A stretch of 38,105 nucleotides of DNA from contig WFSH01000092.1 of NCBI GenBank assembly GCA_015486145.1, positions 1-38,105 on the forward strand. The letters run 5' to 3'. Origin of the DNA: Mesoaciditogaceae bacterium. Its GTDB lineage: Bacteria; Thermotogota; Thermotogae; Mesoaciditogales; Mesoaciditogaceae. Of the stretch, positions 15,902-24,875 are shown piece by piece (positions within the stretch are counted from its first letter, which is position 1; the number at the start of each line of letters is the position of its first letter). A program made the translations under genes and the position numbers. Under the pieces are notes generated by a model that worked only from the letters and a program-made list of their open reading frames with translations, did no database searches and was not told the origin of the DNA.

Positions 15902-17737
15902 GTGAGAAAAATATTGGTGTTGATCGTCGTTTTTGCACTGTCAATAGTGGCTTTTGCCGCTTCTATGCAAGTTGTACCTCCAAAAGTTCCTTCTGAGGTG
16001 AAAGCTTTGGCATCTTCGAAATTAATTGCAATCGTGCCCAACAAAATCATTACCGTCACGATGAACAAACCCAACGGTAGCGAATACAAACCAAAAGAGA
16101 TAATTTGGTTTAAGGTGAAAACGGCTGTATCGGGATATCTCTACATACTCGACATACCTTCAAGCGGGAAGATAACGCAGCTTTTCCCGAATTATTACCA
16201 AAAAAACAACTTTATGAAGGCTGGACTTCATAAAATACCATCTTCTTCTAAATATCGCTTTAGGGTTTCTGGTACAAAGTCGGGAATAGAACTTGTGGAA
16301 TTCATACTTTCCACTCGACCTTTGCCTTTTTTAAACAATGCCACGACCACAAAAAAACTCCCATTCGCCGTCGTTGGAGAAACCGGGAAAAAAGAGTTTG
16401 TAAAGTTCAAATTAAAGCTCATGAAATCGATCGTTCCAATTTCAAAAAAATGGACGGCATGGACTTACTTTTACCTCAGCGTTGGAAAGAAAACATTTTT
16501 GAAAGTTCAGACCACCCCAGAAGGAGCCAAATTAACGGTTGATGGGAAGATTTATGGGTTCACACCCAAACTCATAGGAGTAACTCCTGGATATCACTTG
16601 CTTTCATTGTCAGCAAGTGGATATCGAACATGGAAAGGAACCGTTTTTGTTGGAGTGGGACAAACACGTTTGTTGGATATAAAACTCGTTCCGATTCAGC
16701 AAGTTGTTAACGGTACGTTGGAAATAAACGTTTCTCCAGCGAGTGCCTATGTGTACGTTGATGGTGAAAACGTGGGCACTGGGGATCAGGTTTTGACGGT
16801 TTCACCAGGGTATCATACGGTGGTTGTCAAAAAGGATGGATATCAGACTTACTACAACAACTCTGTTGTAGTGAACGCCGGACTTACCACAACACTGAAT
16901 GTACAGCTCATTCCGCTCACCGCCAACATTTACATTCATTCTCAGCCATATGTAAAAATATACATAGATGGTGTTTTTGCCGGTGGAACGGGATATGATG
17001 GATATTTGTATCTCACGGGGTTGAAAGTCGGATATCACAGCATTAAATTTGAAAAATCTTGGTACATTTCTCAAACGATCAGCTATCGTGTGAATTCCGG
17101 GGATAATTATTTGTCGGTTGAGCTTTCCGCGGCAGGAATGCTAAAGGTCGATTCTAACGTTTACCCCATTTTCGTCAAAATAGATGGGCAAAATTACGGT
17201 GAAATAGCCAATTCCTTGCGGGGAATATACGTGCCCGTAGGCTCTCATGTCGTGACATTTTCAAATCCAGAGTACGTGCCTTATCAAAAAGCGTTGAGTT
17301 TTGCTTTTCAACGTACCACTGAGACAGGTGTTTATTTAAAACTTAAACCTTTGAAATTTTCAGTTAGAGCTTCTCCAAATCCATTCAGTCCCAACGGTGA
17401 TTGGTATCAGGATACCACGACATTTTATATGACCCTCAGTAGAAGAGCGATTGTGACGATAAAGATTTACTCGGGGAACAATATGATATGGTATCGTAAA
17501 CTCAACACATCTTATGGGACTACAAGTGTAACTTGGGATGGAAGGTCTATTCAAGGTCAATATATGCCAAACGGTATTTATAAGGTGAAATTCACGGTTG
17601 AAAGTTATGGTCGAACGCTGACAAAAACGTTAAACGTGGTGATAAACAAAAACGGATATACGTATCTCAAAGAGATCGTGATAATTGGGGGATTAGCGTT
17701 AATTGTCGGCTTGATCTATCTACTTTTTTTGAAATAA
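15902..17737 (+). CDS. Exported DUF4384-like, PEGA-repeat, FlgD-Ig-like membrane-anchored protein
   Basis: The 611-residue product has a signal peptide (about 1-21, ending AFAAS). A region resembling DUF4384 follows (about 35-160; SGYLYILDIPSSGKITQLFP is typical). About four PEGA units come next (roughly 195-485; for example TPEGAKLTVDGKIYGFTP and SPASAYVYVDGENVGTG). A FlgD-type Ig-like domain follows (about 490-580; SPNPFSPNGDW and VTWDGRSIQGQYMPNGIY). A C-terminal transmembrane helix ends the chain. This suggests a surface or periplasmic protein anchored at its end; its partner is unknown. GTG at 15902 lies about ten bases after GGGAGGG; the earlier ATG at 15893 directly abuts that site and is less likely. 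Confidence 0.8.
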   Translation: MRKILVLIVVFALSIVAFAASMQVVPPKVPSEVKALASSKLIAIVPNKIITVTMNKPNGSEYKPKEIIWFKVKTAVSGYLYILDIPSSGKITQLFPNYYQKNNFMKAGLHKIPSSSKYRFRVSGTKSGIELVEFILSTRPLPFLNNATTTKKLPFAVVGETGKKEFVKFKLKLMKSIVPISKKWTAWTYFYLSVGKKTFLKVQTTPEGAKLTVDGKIYGFTPKLIGVTPGYHLLSLSASGYRTWKGTVFVGVGQTRLLDIKLVPIQQVVNGTLEINVSPASAYVYVDGENVGTGDQVLTVSPGYHTVVVKKDGYQTYYNNSVVVNAGLTTTLNVQLIPLTANIYIHSQPYVKIYIDGVFAGGTGYDGYLYLTGLKVGYHSIKFEKSWYISQTISYRVNSGDNYLSVELSAAGMLKVDSNVYPIFVKIDGQNYGEIANSLRGIYVPVGSHVVTFSNPEYVPYQKALSFAFQRTTETGVYLKLKPLKFSVRASPNPFSPNGDWYQDTTTFYMTLSRRAIVTIKIYSGNNMIWYRKLNTSYGTTSVTWDGRSIQGQYMPNGIYKVKFTVESYGRTLTKTLNVVINKNGYTYLKEIVIIGGLALIVGLIYLLFLK

Positions 17738-17765
17738 CAGGTTATTTTTAGTGGAGGTGAAAATT

Positions 17766-19121
17766 TTGAAGTTTGATGTGGTAATAATCGGGGGTGGGCC
17801 TGCTGGAATGACTGTAGCCACAACTGTCTTGGCGGCTTATCCTAAAAAGACTGTGGCACTGATTAAAAAAGAAGGCCAAACTTTGATACCGTGTGGCATA
17901 CCCTACACGTTGGCAACTTTGAAATCGGTGGAAAGTGATTTATTAAGCACCAAGGGAATTGAATCAAAAGGTGTAAAAGTTATCATTGATGAAGTGAAAA
18001 CGCTTGATGTTGACGCCAAAATGATCGTGACAACTTCGAATGGAGAGATAGAATACGACAAATTGGTGTTGGCGACGGGTTCAACTCCAATTGTACCGAG
18101 AATTCCAGGTATAGAAATGGAAGGTATTTTCACCGTATCAAAAGACATAACTAAGATATCCAGAATGAAAGATGCTTTGAAGAAGATGAACAAGATAGCA
18201 ATTATTGGAGCAGGGTTTATAGGTGTAGAGGTAAGCGGTGAAATTCACAAGTTGGGAAAACAAGTTACCATCGTGGAAGCCATGGAGAGAGTGCTTCCCA
18301 TTGCATTTGATCCGGAGTTTTCTTCAGAAGTTCAAGAACTGTTGGAAGAAAATCATGTTAACGTTATAACTTCTTCCAGAGTTAAAGAAATAGTTGGTGA
18401 AGGTAAAGTTGAAGGCTTGGTACTTGAGAGTGGAAAACGCGTAGAAGTAGATGGAGTAGTTCTTGCAATAGGATACAGACCTAACTCTGTTCTTGCAAGA
18501 AATGCCGGCATTTTTATAGGGATGACGGGTGGCATCTGGACCGACGAGTACATGCGAACAAGTGCAAAAGATGTATTTGCCGTTGGTGATTGCACAGAGC
18601 ACAAGGAATTCTTTTCCCGGAGACCAAGCAGATTAATGCTTGCATCCACCGCTGCCTTTGATGCGAGAGTCGCCGGTGCCAACCTTTTTAACGTTAGACT
18701 TATACGGGAGATCAAGGGAAATATTGGCATATTTTCCACGTCGATCTTCGATCGCACGCTGGGAGCAGCTGGTGGAACCGAAACAGAGGCGATGGAAAGC
18801 GGATTTGAAGCTATTTGTGGGGTATCTAAAGCGGAGGATCGTCACCCAGGAACGCTTCCCGATGCGAGTAAAGTAAAAGTTAAACTCGTTTTTTCAAAAG
18901 CAAGTGGTGTTTTGCTTGGTGGGCAGATAATGGGCGGAAAATCTGTCGGAGAGATGATAAATGTGCTTGGCATGGCCATTCAAAACAGAATGACCGTCAC
19001 AGATCTTGTGGCACTTCAAATTGGAACTCAGCCTCTACTCACATCATCGCCGGTGGTTTATCCCATAGTAACTGCGGCGTTGAACGCATATTCAAAAATG
19101 CACGCTTGTGAAGAAGGATGA
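17766..19121 (+). CDS. FAD-dependent pyridine nucleotide-disulfide oxidoreductase, CoA-disulfide reductase/NADH oxidase-like
   Basis: The 451-residue product has an FAD-binding GGGPAG motif at residues 9-14. A redox cysteine follows in LIPCGIPYTL, at the position of the single active cysteine of CoA-disulfide reductases and NADH oxidases. The LATGSTPIVP and NAD(P)-binding GAGFIGVEVSGE motifs come next, then DVFAVGDCTE, and a C-terminal dimerisation domain with GGQIMGG. It probably uses NAD(P)H to reduce a thiol disulfide, polysulfide or oxygen; the sequence does not decide which. TTG at 17766 follows GGAGGTG at the right distance; GTG at 17751 overlaps that site. A role in redox or sulfur metabolism is inferred from the family. 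Confidence 0.88.
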   Translation: MKFDVVIIGGGPAGMTVATTVLAAYPKKTVALIKKEGQTLIPCGIPYTLATLKSVESDLLSTKGIESKGVKVIIDEVKTLDVDAKMIVTTSNGEIEYDKLVLATGSTPIVPRIPGIEMEGIFTVSKDITKISRMKDALKKMNKIAIIGAGFIGVEVSGEIHKLGKQVTIVEAMERVLPIAFDPEFSSEVQELLEENHVNVITSSRVKEIVGEGKVEGLVLESGKRVEVDGVVLAIGYRPNSVLARNAGIFIGMTGGIWTDEYMRTSAKDVFAVGDCTEHKEFFSRRPSRLMLASTAAFDARVAGANLFNVRLIREIKGNIGIFSTSIFDRTLGAAGGTETEAMESGFEAICGVSKAEDRHPGTLPDASKVKVKLVFSKASGVLLGGQIMGGKSVGEMINVLGMAIQNRMTVTDLVALQIGTQPLLTSSPVVYPIVTAALNAYSKMHACEEG

Positions 19122-19127
19122 TAAGTG

Positions 19128-20198
19128 ATGAAGGCGATAATACTTTGCGCTGGAAAAGGAACAAGACTCAGACCATTAACATTTACGAATGCCAAACAGT
19201 TGATACCGGTGGCAAACAAACCGGTTATACTCTACAGTATTGAAAAGATTCTTGCCGCTGGGATTTCCGAAATAGGCATGATCGTCAATCCAGAGAATGA
19301 GTCTGCTTTTAGGGAAATTTTGGGAGATGGTTCAAATTTTGGTGCACATTTGGAATACATCGTTCAGGAAAGACCTATGGGATTGGCACATGCCGTTAAA
19401 CTTTCTAAGAATTTTATCAGTGGTGAAAAATTCTTGATGTATCTTGGAGATAACATGATTCAAGAGGATCTTTCCAAATTTGTTAACAATTTTTCCGAAA
19501 GCGATCTCAACGCTTCTATCCTTTTAACCCCGGTTGAAGATCCTTCAAGATTTGGGATAGCAGTTGTGAACGGTGGGAGCATAGTTAGAGTTGTGGAAAA
19601 ACCTCAAGATCCCCCTTCTAATCTCGCGATCATAGGTGTCTACCTTTTTGATGCTTCTATTTTTGAGGGAATAGATAACATCAAACCTTCGTGGCGAGGA
19701 GAATTGGAAATTACCGATGCGATTCAGTATCTTATAAGTCACGGGCGTAAAATTCAAGGACATGTTGTTTACGGATGGTGGAAAGACGCTGGTCGACCTG
19801 CCGACCTTTTAGAAGCCAATCGTAGAGTGCTTGCCAACCTGAAAAATTCCAGAAAATTAGGAACTATCAATGGTGGAACCATCATGGAAGGATACGTTGT
19901 GATAGAAAAAGGTGCTGAAATTGTTGATTCGATTATTCGAGGGCCGATCATTGTGGGAGAGGGAGCTTTGATTATCAATTCGTATTTGGGGCCTTACACC
20001 TCAGTAGGTCCTAAAGTCACGATCGAAAACTCGGAAATTGAGAACTCCATTCTTTTAGAAAATTCCACCATTCGTGATGTGGAGGTTAGAATAGATTCGA
20101 GTATCATAGGAAAAAATGCCACGGTATCGAGTATCGAGACGAAGCCCAAAGTCCACAATCTTGTAATAGGGGATTACAGCCTTATAAGGTTGAGTTAG
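19128..20198 (+). CDS. Glucose-1-phosphate thymidylyltransferase-like sugar nucleotidyltransferase, long form
   Basis: The 356-residue product has the nucleotidyltransferase signature AGKGTRLRPLTFTNAKQLIP, the metal aspartate in MYLGDN and the sugar-binding EKPQDPPS segment. A left-handed beta-helix C-terminal domain with repeated hexapeptides (about 255-350) is also present. This resembles the long RmlA family that makes dTDP-glucose from dTTP and glucose-1-phosphate, although other nucleotide or sugar specificity is possible. ATG at 19128 is used with GAAGG about ten bases upstream; GTG at 19125 is adjacent and also possible. No other dTDP-sugar genes are adjacent. The gene ends at a strong terminator. 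Confidence 0.88.
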   Translation: MKAIILCAGKGTRLRPLTFTNAKQLIPVANKPVILYSIEKILAAGISEIGMIVNPENESAFREILGDGSNFGAHLEYIVQERPMGLAHAVKLSKNFISGEKFLMYLGDNMIQEDLSKFVNNFSESDLNASILLTPVEDPSRFGIAVVNGGSIVRVVEKPQDPPSNLAIIGVYLFDASIFEGIDNIKPSWRGELEITDAIQYLISHGRKIQGHVVYGWWKDAGRPADLLEANRRVLANLKNSRKLGTINGGTIMEGYVVIEKGAEIVDSIIRGPIIVGEGALIINSYLGPYTSVGPKVTIENSEIENSILLENSTIRDVEVRIDSSIIGKNATVSSIETKPKVHNLVIGDYSLIRLS

Positions 20199-20202
20199 AA
20201 AA

Positions 20203-20239
20203 TTCCTCCCGGTTTCACACCCGGGAGGAACGTTTTTTT
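20203..20239. terminator. Rho-independent terminator, probably bidirectional
   Basis: TTCCTCCCGG at 20203-20212 and CCGGGAGGAA at 20221-20230 form a perfect ten-base-pair stem with an eight-base loop. On the plus strand it is followed by CG and seven T. On the minus strand it lies just after the rpoD stop and is followed by TTTTCT, so it can serve both convergent operons. Confidence 0.92.
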
Positions 20240-21431
20240 ATTTTTCATTTTGCTGTCGTTGTTGATTTTCTTCAGTTGTTTGTTCTTCGTCTTCTTCGAT
20301 TAGCCCCATGAAGACCTTCAGATGTTTGCTTCGACTTGGATGTCGAAGCTTACGAAGCGCTTTAACCTCTATTTGCCTGATTCGTTCTCGAGTCACGTTG
20401 AAATACTGTCCCACTTCCTCAAGCGTTTTGGCTTTTCCATCTATCAGTCCATATCGCATTTTTAACACCATAGCTTCTCTTGAATTGAGAGTATTCAACA
20501 CTTTTTCTATTTGCTCGTGAAGCATCATTTGGGAGGCTGCGTCTTCTGGTGAAAGAACATTTGAATCCTCCACAAAATCACCTATGGTAGATTCGTCGTC
20601 ATTTCCGACTGTAGACTCAAGCGATATAGTCTCACGAGCCGCTTTGAGAATCTCGGCTATTTTTTCACGAGGCTTTTCCATAAGGGTGGCAAGATCATCA
20701 ACGGTTGGGTAACAGCCATGTTTTTGCATGTAGTTTCGTATGACTTTGTTTAGTTTGTTTATGGTTTCGACCATGTGAACCGGAACTCTTATCGTTCGTG
20801 CTTGATCGGCTATGGCCCGAGTTATTGCCTGCCTAATCCACCACGTTGCATATGTTGAAAACTTGTAACCCTTCTTCCAATCAAATTTATCAACGGCTTT
20901 TAAGAGTCCGATGTTACCTTCTTGAATGAGATCTAAAAAAGATAATCCCCTTCCCATGTATTTCTTTGCGATGCTAACGACAAGGCGAAGATTGGAAGTG
21001 CAAAGTTTCTGCTTTGCCCTCTCGTCGCCATTTGCCGCCTTGCGGGCAAGCCTTCGTTCTTCACTTGGGGAAAGAAGGGGAATTCTTCCAATTTCTTTGA
21101 GATATAACTTCACGGGATCCTTAAGATTGGCATTGTCGTATATTTCTGGCTTTTGATTTTCAAGATAAGATAAGTACTTTTTTACTTCGAATGCCTCCGC
21201 GTTGGCATATTCTTCATCCGAATTCGCAATATCTTCACCATCTTCTTTGATTGTGATATGTTCTTTTTCAAGAATGTCATATATGTTTTCTAAAAACGCC
21301 GAATCAAAATCCTCGTAATTCGCGGGAATGGCACTGTCTATATCGGCATAAGTTATGTACCCCCACTTTTTCCCCTTTTTTATTAAAGCGTTGATTTTCT
21401 TTTTTATCAAGGTGGTGTTATTTTCGGCCAT
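20238..21431 (-). CDS. rpoD: RNA polymerase sigma factor RpoD (housekeeping sigma-70)
   Basis: This is the primary sigma factor that directs RNA polymerase to most promoters. The 397-residue product has a sigma 1.1-like acidic N-terminal region. Region 1.2 follows (DPVKLYLKEIGRIPLLSP), then region 2 with the -10-binding helix (YKFSTYATWWIRQAITRAI). Region 3 comes next, and region 4 carries the -35 helix-turn-helix (TLEEVGQYFNVTRERIRQIE). The C-terminus ends in a glutamine- and glutamate-rich tail. ATG at 21431 follows AGGAGGT. It overlaps the dnaG end by 14 bases. The gene closes the eight-gene operon. Confidence 0.97.
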   Translation of the reverse strand: MAENNTTLIKKKINALIKKGKKWGYITYADIDSAIPANYEDFDSAFLENIYDILEKEHITIKEDGEDIANSDEEYANAEAFEVKKYLSYLENQKPEIYDNANLKDPVKLYLKEIGRIPLLSPSEERRLARKAANGDERAKQKLCTSNLRLVVSIAKKYMGRGLSFLDLIQEGNIGLLKAVDKFDWKKGYKFSTYATWWIRQAITRAIADQARTIRVPVHMVETINKLNKVIRNYMQKHGCYPTVDDLATLMEKPREKIAEILKAARETISLESTVGNDDESTIGDFVEDSNVLSPEDAASQMMLHEQIEKVLNTLNSREAMVLKMRYGLIDGKAKTLEEVGQYFNVTRERIRQIEVKALRKLRHPSRSKHLKVFMGLIEEDEEQTTEENQQRQQNEK

Positions 21432-23112
21432 TTGAAGCACCTCCTCTTTTTTTTAACAACAAACGAAGCTCCATCGCTCTTTTCATGAGTTTTGCCTTCT
21501 GGGTCTGATCCGCAGTAGCGGTTATTTCTCTTTCCACCATTTCTATTTTGGCTTTTAGCTCTCTCTCCTCCAATTTTGAAGTGCAAAGCTTGATCATTTT
21601 ATCCACGTTTACGTGTCGTTCATCATGAGTGAGAATTTGAAAAAATCTTTCCCCTTCCTCTTTTTCAAAGTGCTTCATGGCTTCTTGTGGCAAAATAACA
21701 CCCGATGTTACAATCTCAAACGCTTTCCTTGCCAAAGGGGACAAAAATTCCGGTTTTACTTTTTCTATGACTTTTGTTCGTGACTCTTTATTCAAAAACA
21801 GAAGGTAAATCACGTAATCGTCTATCGTCATTCTTATGGATGAAAAGCCATGAAGAACATTGCTACTTCTTGTGGTTTGAAGTTCGTACAATATATCTTT
21901 CTCATCGATCATGAGTAACTTGGCTGCCTTTGAAACCAATTGACGTCTCAAAAGTGGAGATTTTAACCAGGAAATAGCCTGCTTAAATCTGTAAATAGCT
22001 TTGATTGGATCACCTAGTTCCCCAAGTGACTGTCGAACATAAAAATCCCAATAATTTGATGCTGCATTTAGCGTCTTTCGAAAATCTTCTTTGCTGTGCG
22101 ATGAAAAAAATTCGTCCGGATCTTTTGATTCTTTGAATACGATCACCTTTATGTTTAATCCTTCCCCTACCAAAACTTTAGCCATTCTTTGCATCGCAGA
22201 TATACCAGCATTGTCACTGTCAAGTACAAAGAGTAAGTTGTTTGTCACCCTCTTCAATGTGTTCAAATGAGTTTTGGTTAAGTTTGTGCCCAAAACCGCA
22301 CAGGTGTTATCAAAACCATTCTTGTGAAAAGCTATGGCATCCATGTACCCTTCACAAAGTATGGCAAAACCCGCTTCCCTTATCTTGTGACGAGCGATGT
22401 TGAAAAGATAAAGCAACTTGGATTTTGAAAAATAGCGACTTTCAGGAGAGTTTATATATTTGGGAATCTCATTGGTTAAACTTCTTCCACCAAAAGCCAC
22501 TACTCTACCTTCTGAATTTTTTATGGGAAATATCACCCTATTTGTGAAAAACTCTCGTAAATTTCCACTGCGTGTTCTCGTGATTAATCCATATTTTATA
22601 AGTTCTTCTACACTGATTTTCTGTTGGCGAGCCAGATTTAGCACGATATTTGAGTTAACAGGGGCATATCCAAGTTCAAATTTTTCAATATCTTTTTTGG
22701 TAAGACGCCGTTTTTCCATTAAATAAGAAAGCGCTTGTTTGCCGGTACCGGAAAAGAGTGCATTTCTATAAGCGTTGGTGAGTGAATTCATCATTAAGGT
22801 GTATTTAGAGTAAAATTCATCATTTCCAAAAGCGGGTGGTTCAACACCACACATCTCTGCAACTCTTTGGACTGCTTCAACAAAAGAAACGTTCTCAATT
22901 TTTTTTACAAACTCTATGACGTCTCCTCCAGCGCCACATCCAAAGCAATGAAAGAACTTTTTTTCTGGATTAACATAAAAAGATGGGGTCCTCTCCTCGT
23001 GAAAAGGACACAATCCGCGATAGCTTGAACCGGCTTTTTCGAGTGAAACATAGTGCGACACTACTTTTACTATGTCGCACTTTGACTTGAAATCTTCTAA
23101 TTCCCTTTTCAC
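21418..23112 (-). CDS. dnaG: DNA primase
   Basis: DnaG makes RNA primers for replication. The 564-residue product has the N-terminal CHC2 zinc ribbon (CPFH and CFGC, about residues 35-60). The Toprim catalytic core follows, with glutamate in ILCEGYMDAIA and the FVLDSDNAG acidic pair. A C-terminal helicase-interacting region ends the protein. The start is GTG at 23112, 16 bases after the rpsI stop. I see no ribosome-binding site in that gap, which contrasts with strong sites elsewhere in the operon. A nine-base-pair inverted repeat lies at codons 11-21. Low translation relative to the preceding ribosomal genes is inferred. Confidence 0.96.
   Translation of the reverse strand: MKRELEDFKSKCDIVKVVSHYVSLEKAGSSYRGLCPFHEERTPSFYVNPEKKFFHCFGCGAGGDVIEFVKKIENVSFVEAVQRVAEMCGVEPPAFGNDEFYSKYTLMMNSLTNAYRNALFSGTGKQALSYLMEKRRLTKKDIEKFELGYAPVNSNIVLNLARQQKISVEELIKYGLITRTRSGNLREFFTNRVIFPIKNSEGRVVAFGGRSLTNEIPKYINSPESRYFSKSKLLYLFNIARHKIREAGFAILCEGYMDAIAFHKNGFDNTCAVLGTNLTKTHLNTLKRVTNNLLFVLDSDNAGISAMQRMAKVLVGEGLNIKVIVFKESKDPDEFFSSHSKEDFRKTLNAASNYWDFYVRQSLGELGDPIKAIYRFKQAISWLKSPLLRRQLVSKAAKLLMIDEKDILYELQTTRSSNVLHGFSSIRMTIDDYVIYLLFLNKESRTKVIEKVKPEFLSPLARKAFEIVTSGVILPQEAMKHFEKEEGERFFQILTHDERHVNVDKMIKLCTSKLEERELKAKIEMVEREITATADQTQKAKLMKRAMELRLLLKKRGGASNGRK
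23052..23081 (-). promoter_or_regulatory. Perfect hairpin inside the first codons of dnaG
   Basis: AGTGCGACA and TGTCGCACT form a nine-base-pair perfect stem with a 12-base loop, 31 bases downstream of the dnaG GTG start. It is within the coding sequence for the segment KCDIVKVVSHY. No T-run follows, so it is not a simple terminator. It could impede translation or serve as an RNase or attenuation site between the ribosomal genes and dnaG-rpoD. Confidence 0.5.
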
Positions 23113-23128
23113 AAGACTGTGTTTTCAA

Positions 23129-23533
23129 TTAACGCTTAGAGAACTGTGGACTTCTTCTGGCCTTCCTCTTTCCGTATTTCTTTCTTTCAACCATTCTTGA
23201 GTCTCTTGTTAAAAGTCCCTTTGATTTTAACACGCCTCTAAGACTATCGTTAAAATTCAGCAAAGCCCTTGCTATTCCAAGTCGAAGAGCACCAGCTTGC
23301 CCTGAAAGACCCCCACCGTTTATTCGACATATTATGTCAAACTGTCCAACGGTATTGGTGACGATGAAGGGATCGTTGACCTCCATAACAAGTGTGTCCC
23401 TTTGAAAATAATCCTTAAGAGATTCAAAATTCTTCCCATTTATAACTATCTTTCCATCTCCAGGCCTTAAATGAACCCGTGCTATGGAAGTTTTTCTTCT
23501 ACCGGTACCGTAATAATCTGCTTTTTCTGTCAT
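23129..23533 (-). CDS. rpsI: 30S ribosomal protein S9
   Basis: S9 sits in the head of the small subunit and its C-terminal tail reaches the P-site tRNA. The 134-residue product shows YGTGRRKTSIARV at the start, GGGLSGQAGALRLGIARAL in the middle and the invariant tail PQFSKR. ATG at 23533 is preceded by AAAGGAG. It follows rplM, its usual partner, with a 61-base gap, and precedes dnaG. Length and motifs are normal. Confidence 0.98.
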   Translation of the reverse strand: MTEKADYYGTGRRKTSIARVHLRPGDGKIVINGKNFESLKDYFQRDTLVMEVNDPFIVTNTVGQFDIICRINGGGLSGQAGALRLGIARALLNFNDSLRGVLKSKGLLTRDSRMVERKKYGKRKARRSPQFSKR

Positions 23534-23594
23534 TCATGCCGCTCCTTTCAAATGTTAAAAACGAGAAAACGCTCCACCGTTTTCGTCATTGATT

Positions 23595-24029
23595 TTACAG
23601 TTCTAACAGCTGAGGCTTTTGAGCAACATGTGGATGCTCTTTACCACGATAAACTTTGAGTTTTTTGAACATGTGTCTACCAAGAACACCTTTGGGAAGC
23701 ATACCGTGAACGGCAAACTTTATCAACCTTTCTGGGTGTGTTTTTAACATATCTTTGGCACTGATTTTTTTAAGATTTCCCATGTATCCGGTGTGATGGT
23801 AATAAAATTTATCGTTGAGTTTATTTCCGGTCAAAATAGCCTTTTCTGCATTTATAACGATCACGTAATCTCCGGTATCTTCATGAGGAGTGTACGTTGG
23901 TTTGTTTTTTCCGGAAAGAATCTTAGCCACCTCCACGGCGAGGCGACCAATCGGCTTGCCGTCAGCATCTACCACATACCATTTCTTTCTCAACTCATCT
24001 CTCTTTGCAAAATAAGTTTTTTGATTCAT
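23595..24029 (-). CDS. rplM: 50S ribosomal protein L13
   Basis: L13 is an early-assembling large-subunit protein. The 144-residue product contains WYVVDADGKPIGRLA, the KPTYTPHEDTGDYVIVIN block and GMLPKGVLGRHMFKKL, all diagnostic. The start is ATG at 24029, which overlaps the ribU stop in an ATGA junction; GGAGG at 24041-24045 lies 11 bases upstream. Upstream in-frame codons would make 12 extra residues inside ribU and are not needed for the family alignment. Confidence 0.98.
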   Translation of the reverse strand: MNQKTYFAKRDELRKKWYVVDADGKPIGRLAVEVAKILSGKNKPTYTPHEDTGDYVIVINAEKAILTGNKLNDKFYYHHTGYMGNLKKISAKDMLKTHPERLIKFAVHGMLPKGVLGRHMFKKLKVYRGKEHPHVAQKPQLLEL

Positions 24030-24592
24030 TTTTCGTTTTTCCTCCATTCGCGATTCGTTTCCCACGTTTCCAATTTGAAAAAATTGGACGTCTTCTTGTA
24101 GATCAAAAAGGTTACGAATCCATCAACAGTCGCTTTGAGCATGTTGAAGAGCGTTATTATCCATAGGTAATTTTTCAAGACAAACATGTAAGAAACCTTC
24201 AAATACGGTGGATAAACCAACATATTTAAAACATCCATTCCAGCCATCATGACAATCGAAGCGATGCTTAAAGACGCTATTGCACGTGCTTTGGTCTTTT
24301 TTCTTGAATAAAACCATGCTGAAAAACCCACGAGCAAACTCCCGGCCGCAGCATTCATGAAGATACCCACCACGTCAGTTCCTCTTATGGCAAAATAAAG
24401 CAAATCTTTGATGAGCACCGTTAAAACACCGGGAATGGGACCAAGCATGAAACCCACCAACAAGGCTGCGATGTCGCTTGGATCGTATTTAAAACCGGCC
24501 AATTGGGGAATCGGTATTTCGATCAACATTAGCACCGTAGCCATGGCTGAAAATACACCTATGATGGTTAGCCTTTTGGTCCTTTCGATCAT
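24026..24592 (-). CDS. ribU: ECF transporter substrate-binding subunit, probably riboflavin-specific RibU
   Basis: The 188-residue product is a small membrane protein with about six predicted helices and the shape of an energy-coupling-factor S component. It begins with a typical amphipathic start and hydrophobic helix (TIIGVFSAMATVLMLIEIP), then PSDIAALLVGFMLGPIPGVL and later IFMNAAAGSLLVGFSAW. These resemble RibU-type proteins. The assignment to riboflavin rests on the family and on my recollection that the same ribosomal gene context holds RibU in Thermotoga maritima. The shared EcfA and EcfT parts are not here. It overlaps rpmA and rplM by four bases on each side, so its expression is tied to ribosomal proteins. 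Confidence 0.82.
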   Translation of the reverse strand: MIERTKRLTIIGVFSAMATVLMLIEIPIPQLAGFKYDPSDIAALLVGFMLGPIPGVLTVLIKDLLYFAIRGTDVVGIFMNAAAGSLLVGFSAWFYSRKKTKARAIASLSIASIVMMAGMDVLNMLVYPPYLKVSYMFVLKNYLWIITLFNMLKATVDGFVTFLIYKKTSNFFKLETWETNREWRKNEK

Positions 24593-24870
24593 TTAACTTC
24601 CGCCTCTTGATGCACCACACTAACGTATTTCCTTTTTCGGCGCGTTTCAAACTTCACTTTTCCATTGGAAAGCGCAAAAAGAGTAAAATCTTTACCAATG
24701 CCAACATTCTTTCCGGGCCATATTTTTGTTCCACGCTGTCTCACCAATATGTTTCCAGTTCTAACTTTTTCTCCATCTCCAACTTTAGTTCCGAGGTATT
24801 TTGGATTGCTATCTCTTCCGTTCTTTCCCGTTGAGCTTTTTGATCCAAATAGTTGAAGTTTTATTTTCAC
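24589..24870 (-). CDS. rpmA: 50S ribosomal protein L27, with N-terminal extension for Prp cleavage
   Basis: L27 reaches the peptidyl transferase centre. The 93-residue product begins MKIKLQLFGSKSSTGKNGRDS. The core GKNGRDSNPKYLGTK is the usual L27 start, but eight to nine extra residues precede it. In Firmicutes such as Staphylococcus the extension ends LQFFA and is cut by Prp before the subunit works; here LQLFG stands at the same place, with the expected cut after residue 9. The GTG at 24870 is nine bases after GGAGGT (24880-24885). The prp gene lies directly upstream in the operon, supporting this reading. Confidence 0.95.
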   Translation of the reverse strand: MKIKLQLFGSKSSTGKNGRDSNPKYLGTKVGDGEKVRTGNILVRQRGTKIWPGKNVGIGKDFTLFALSNGKVKFETRRKRKYVSVVHQEAEVK

Positions 24871-24875
24871 GTTGA

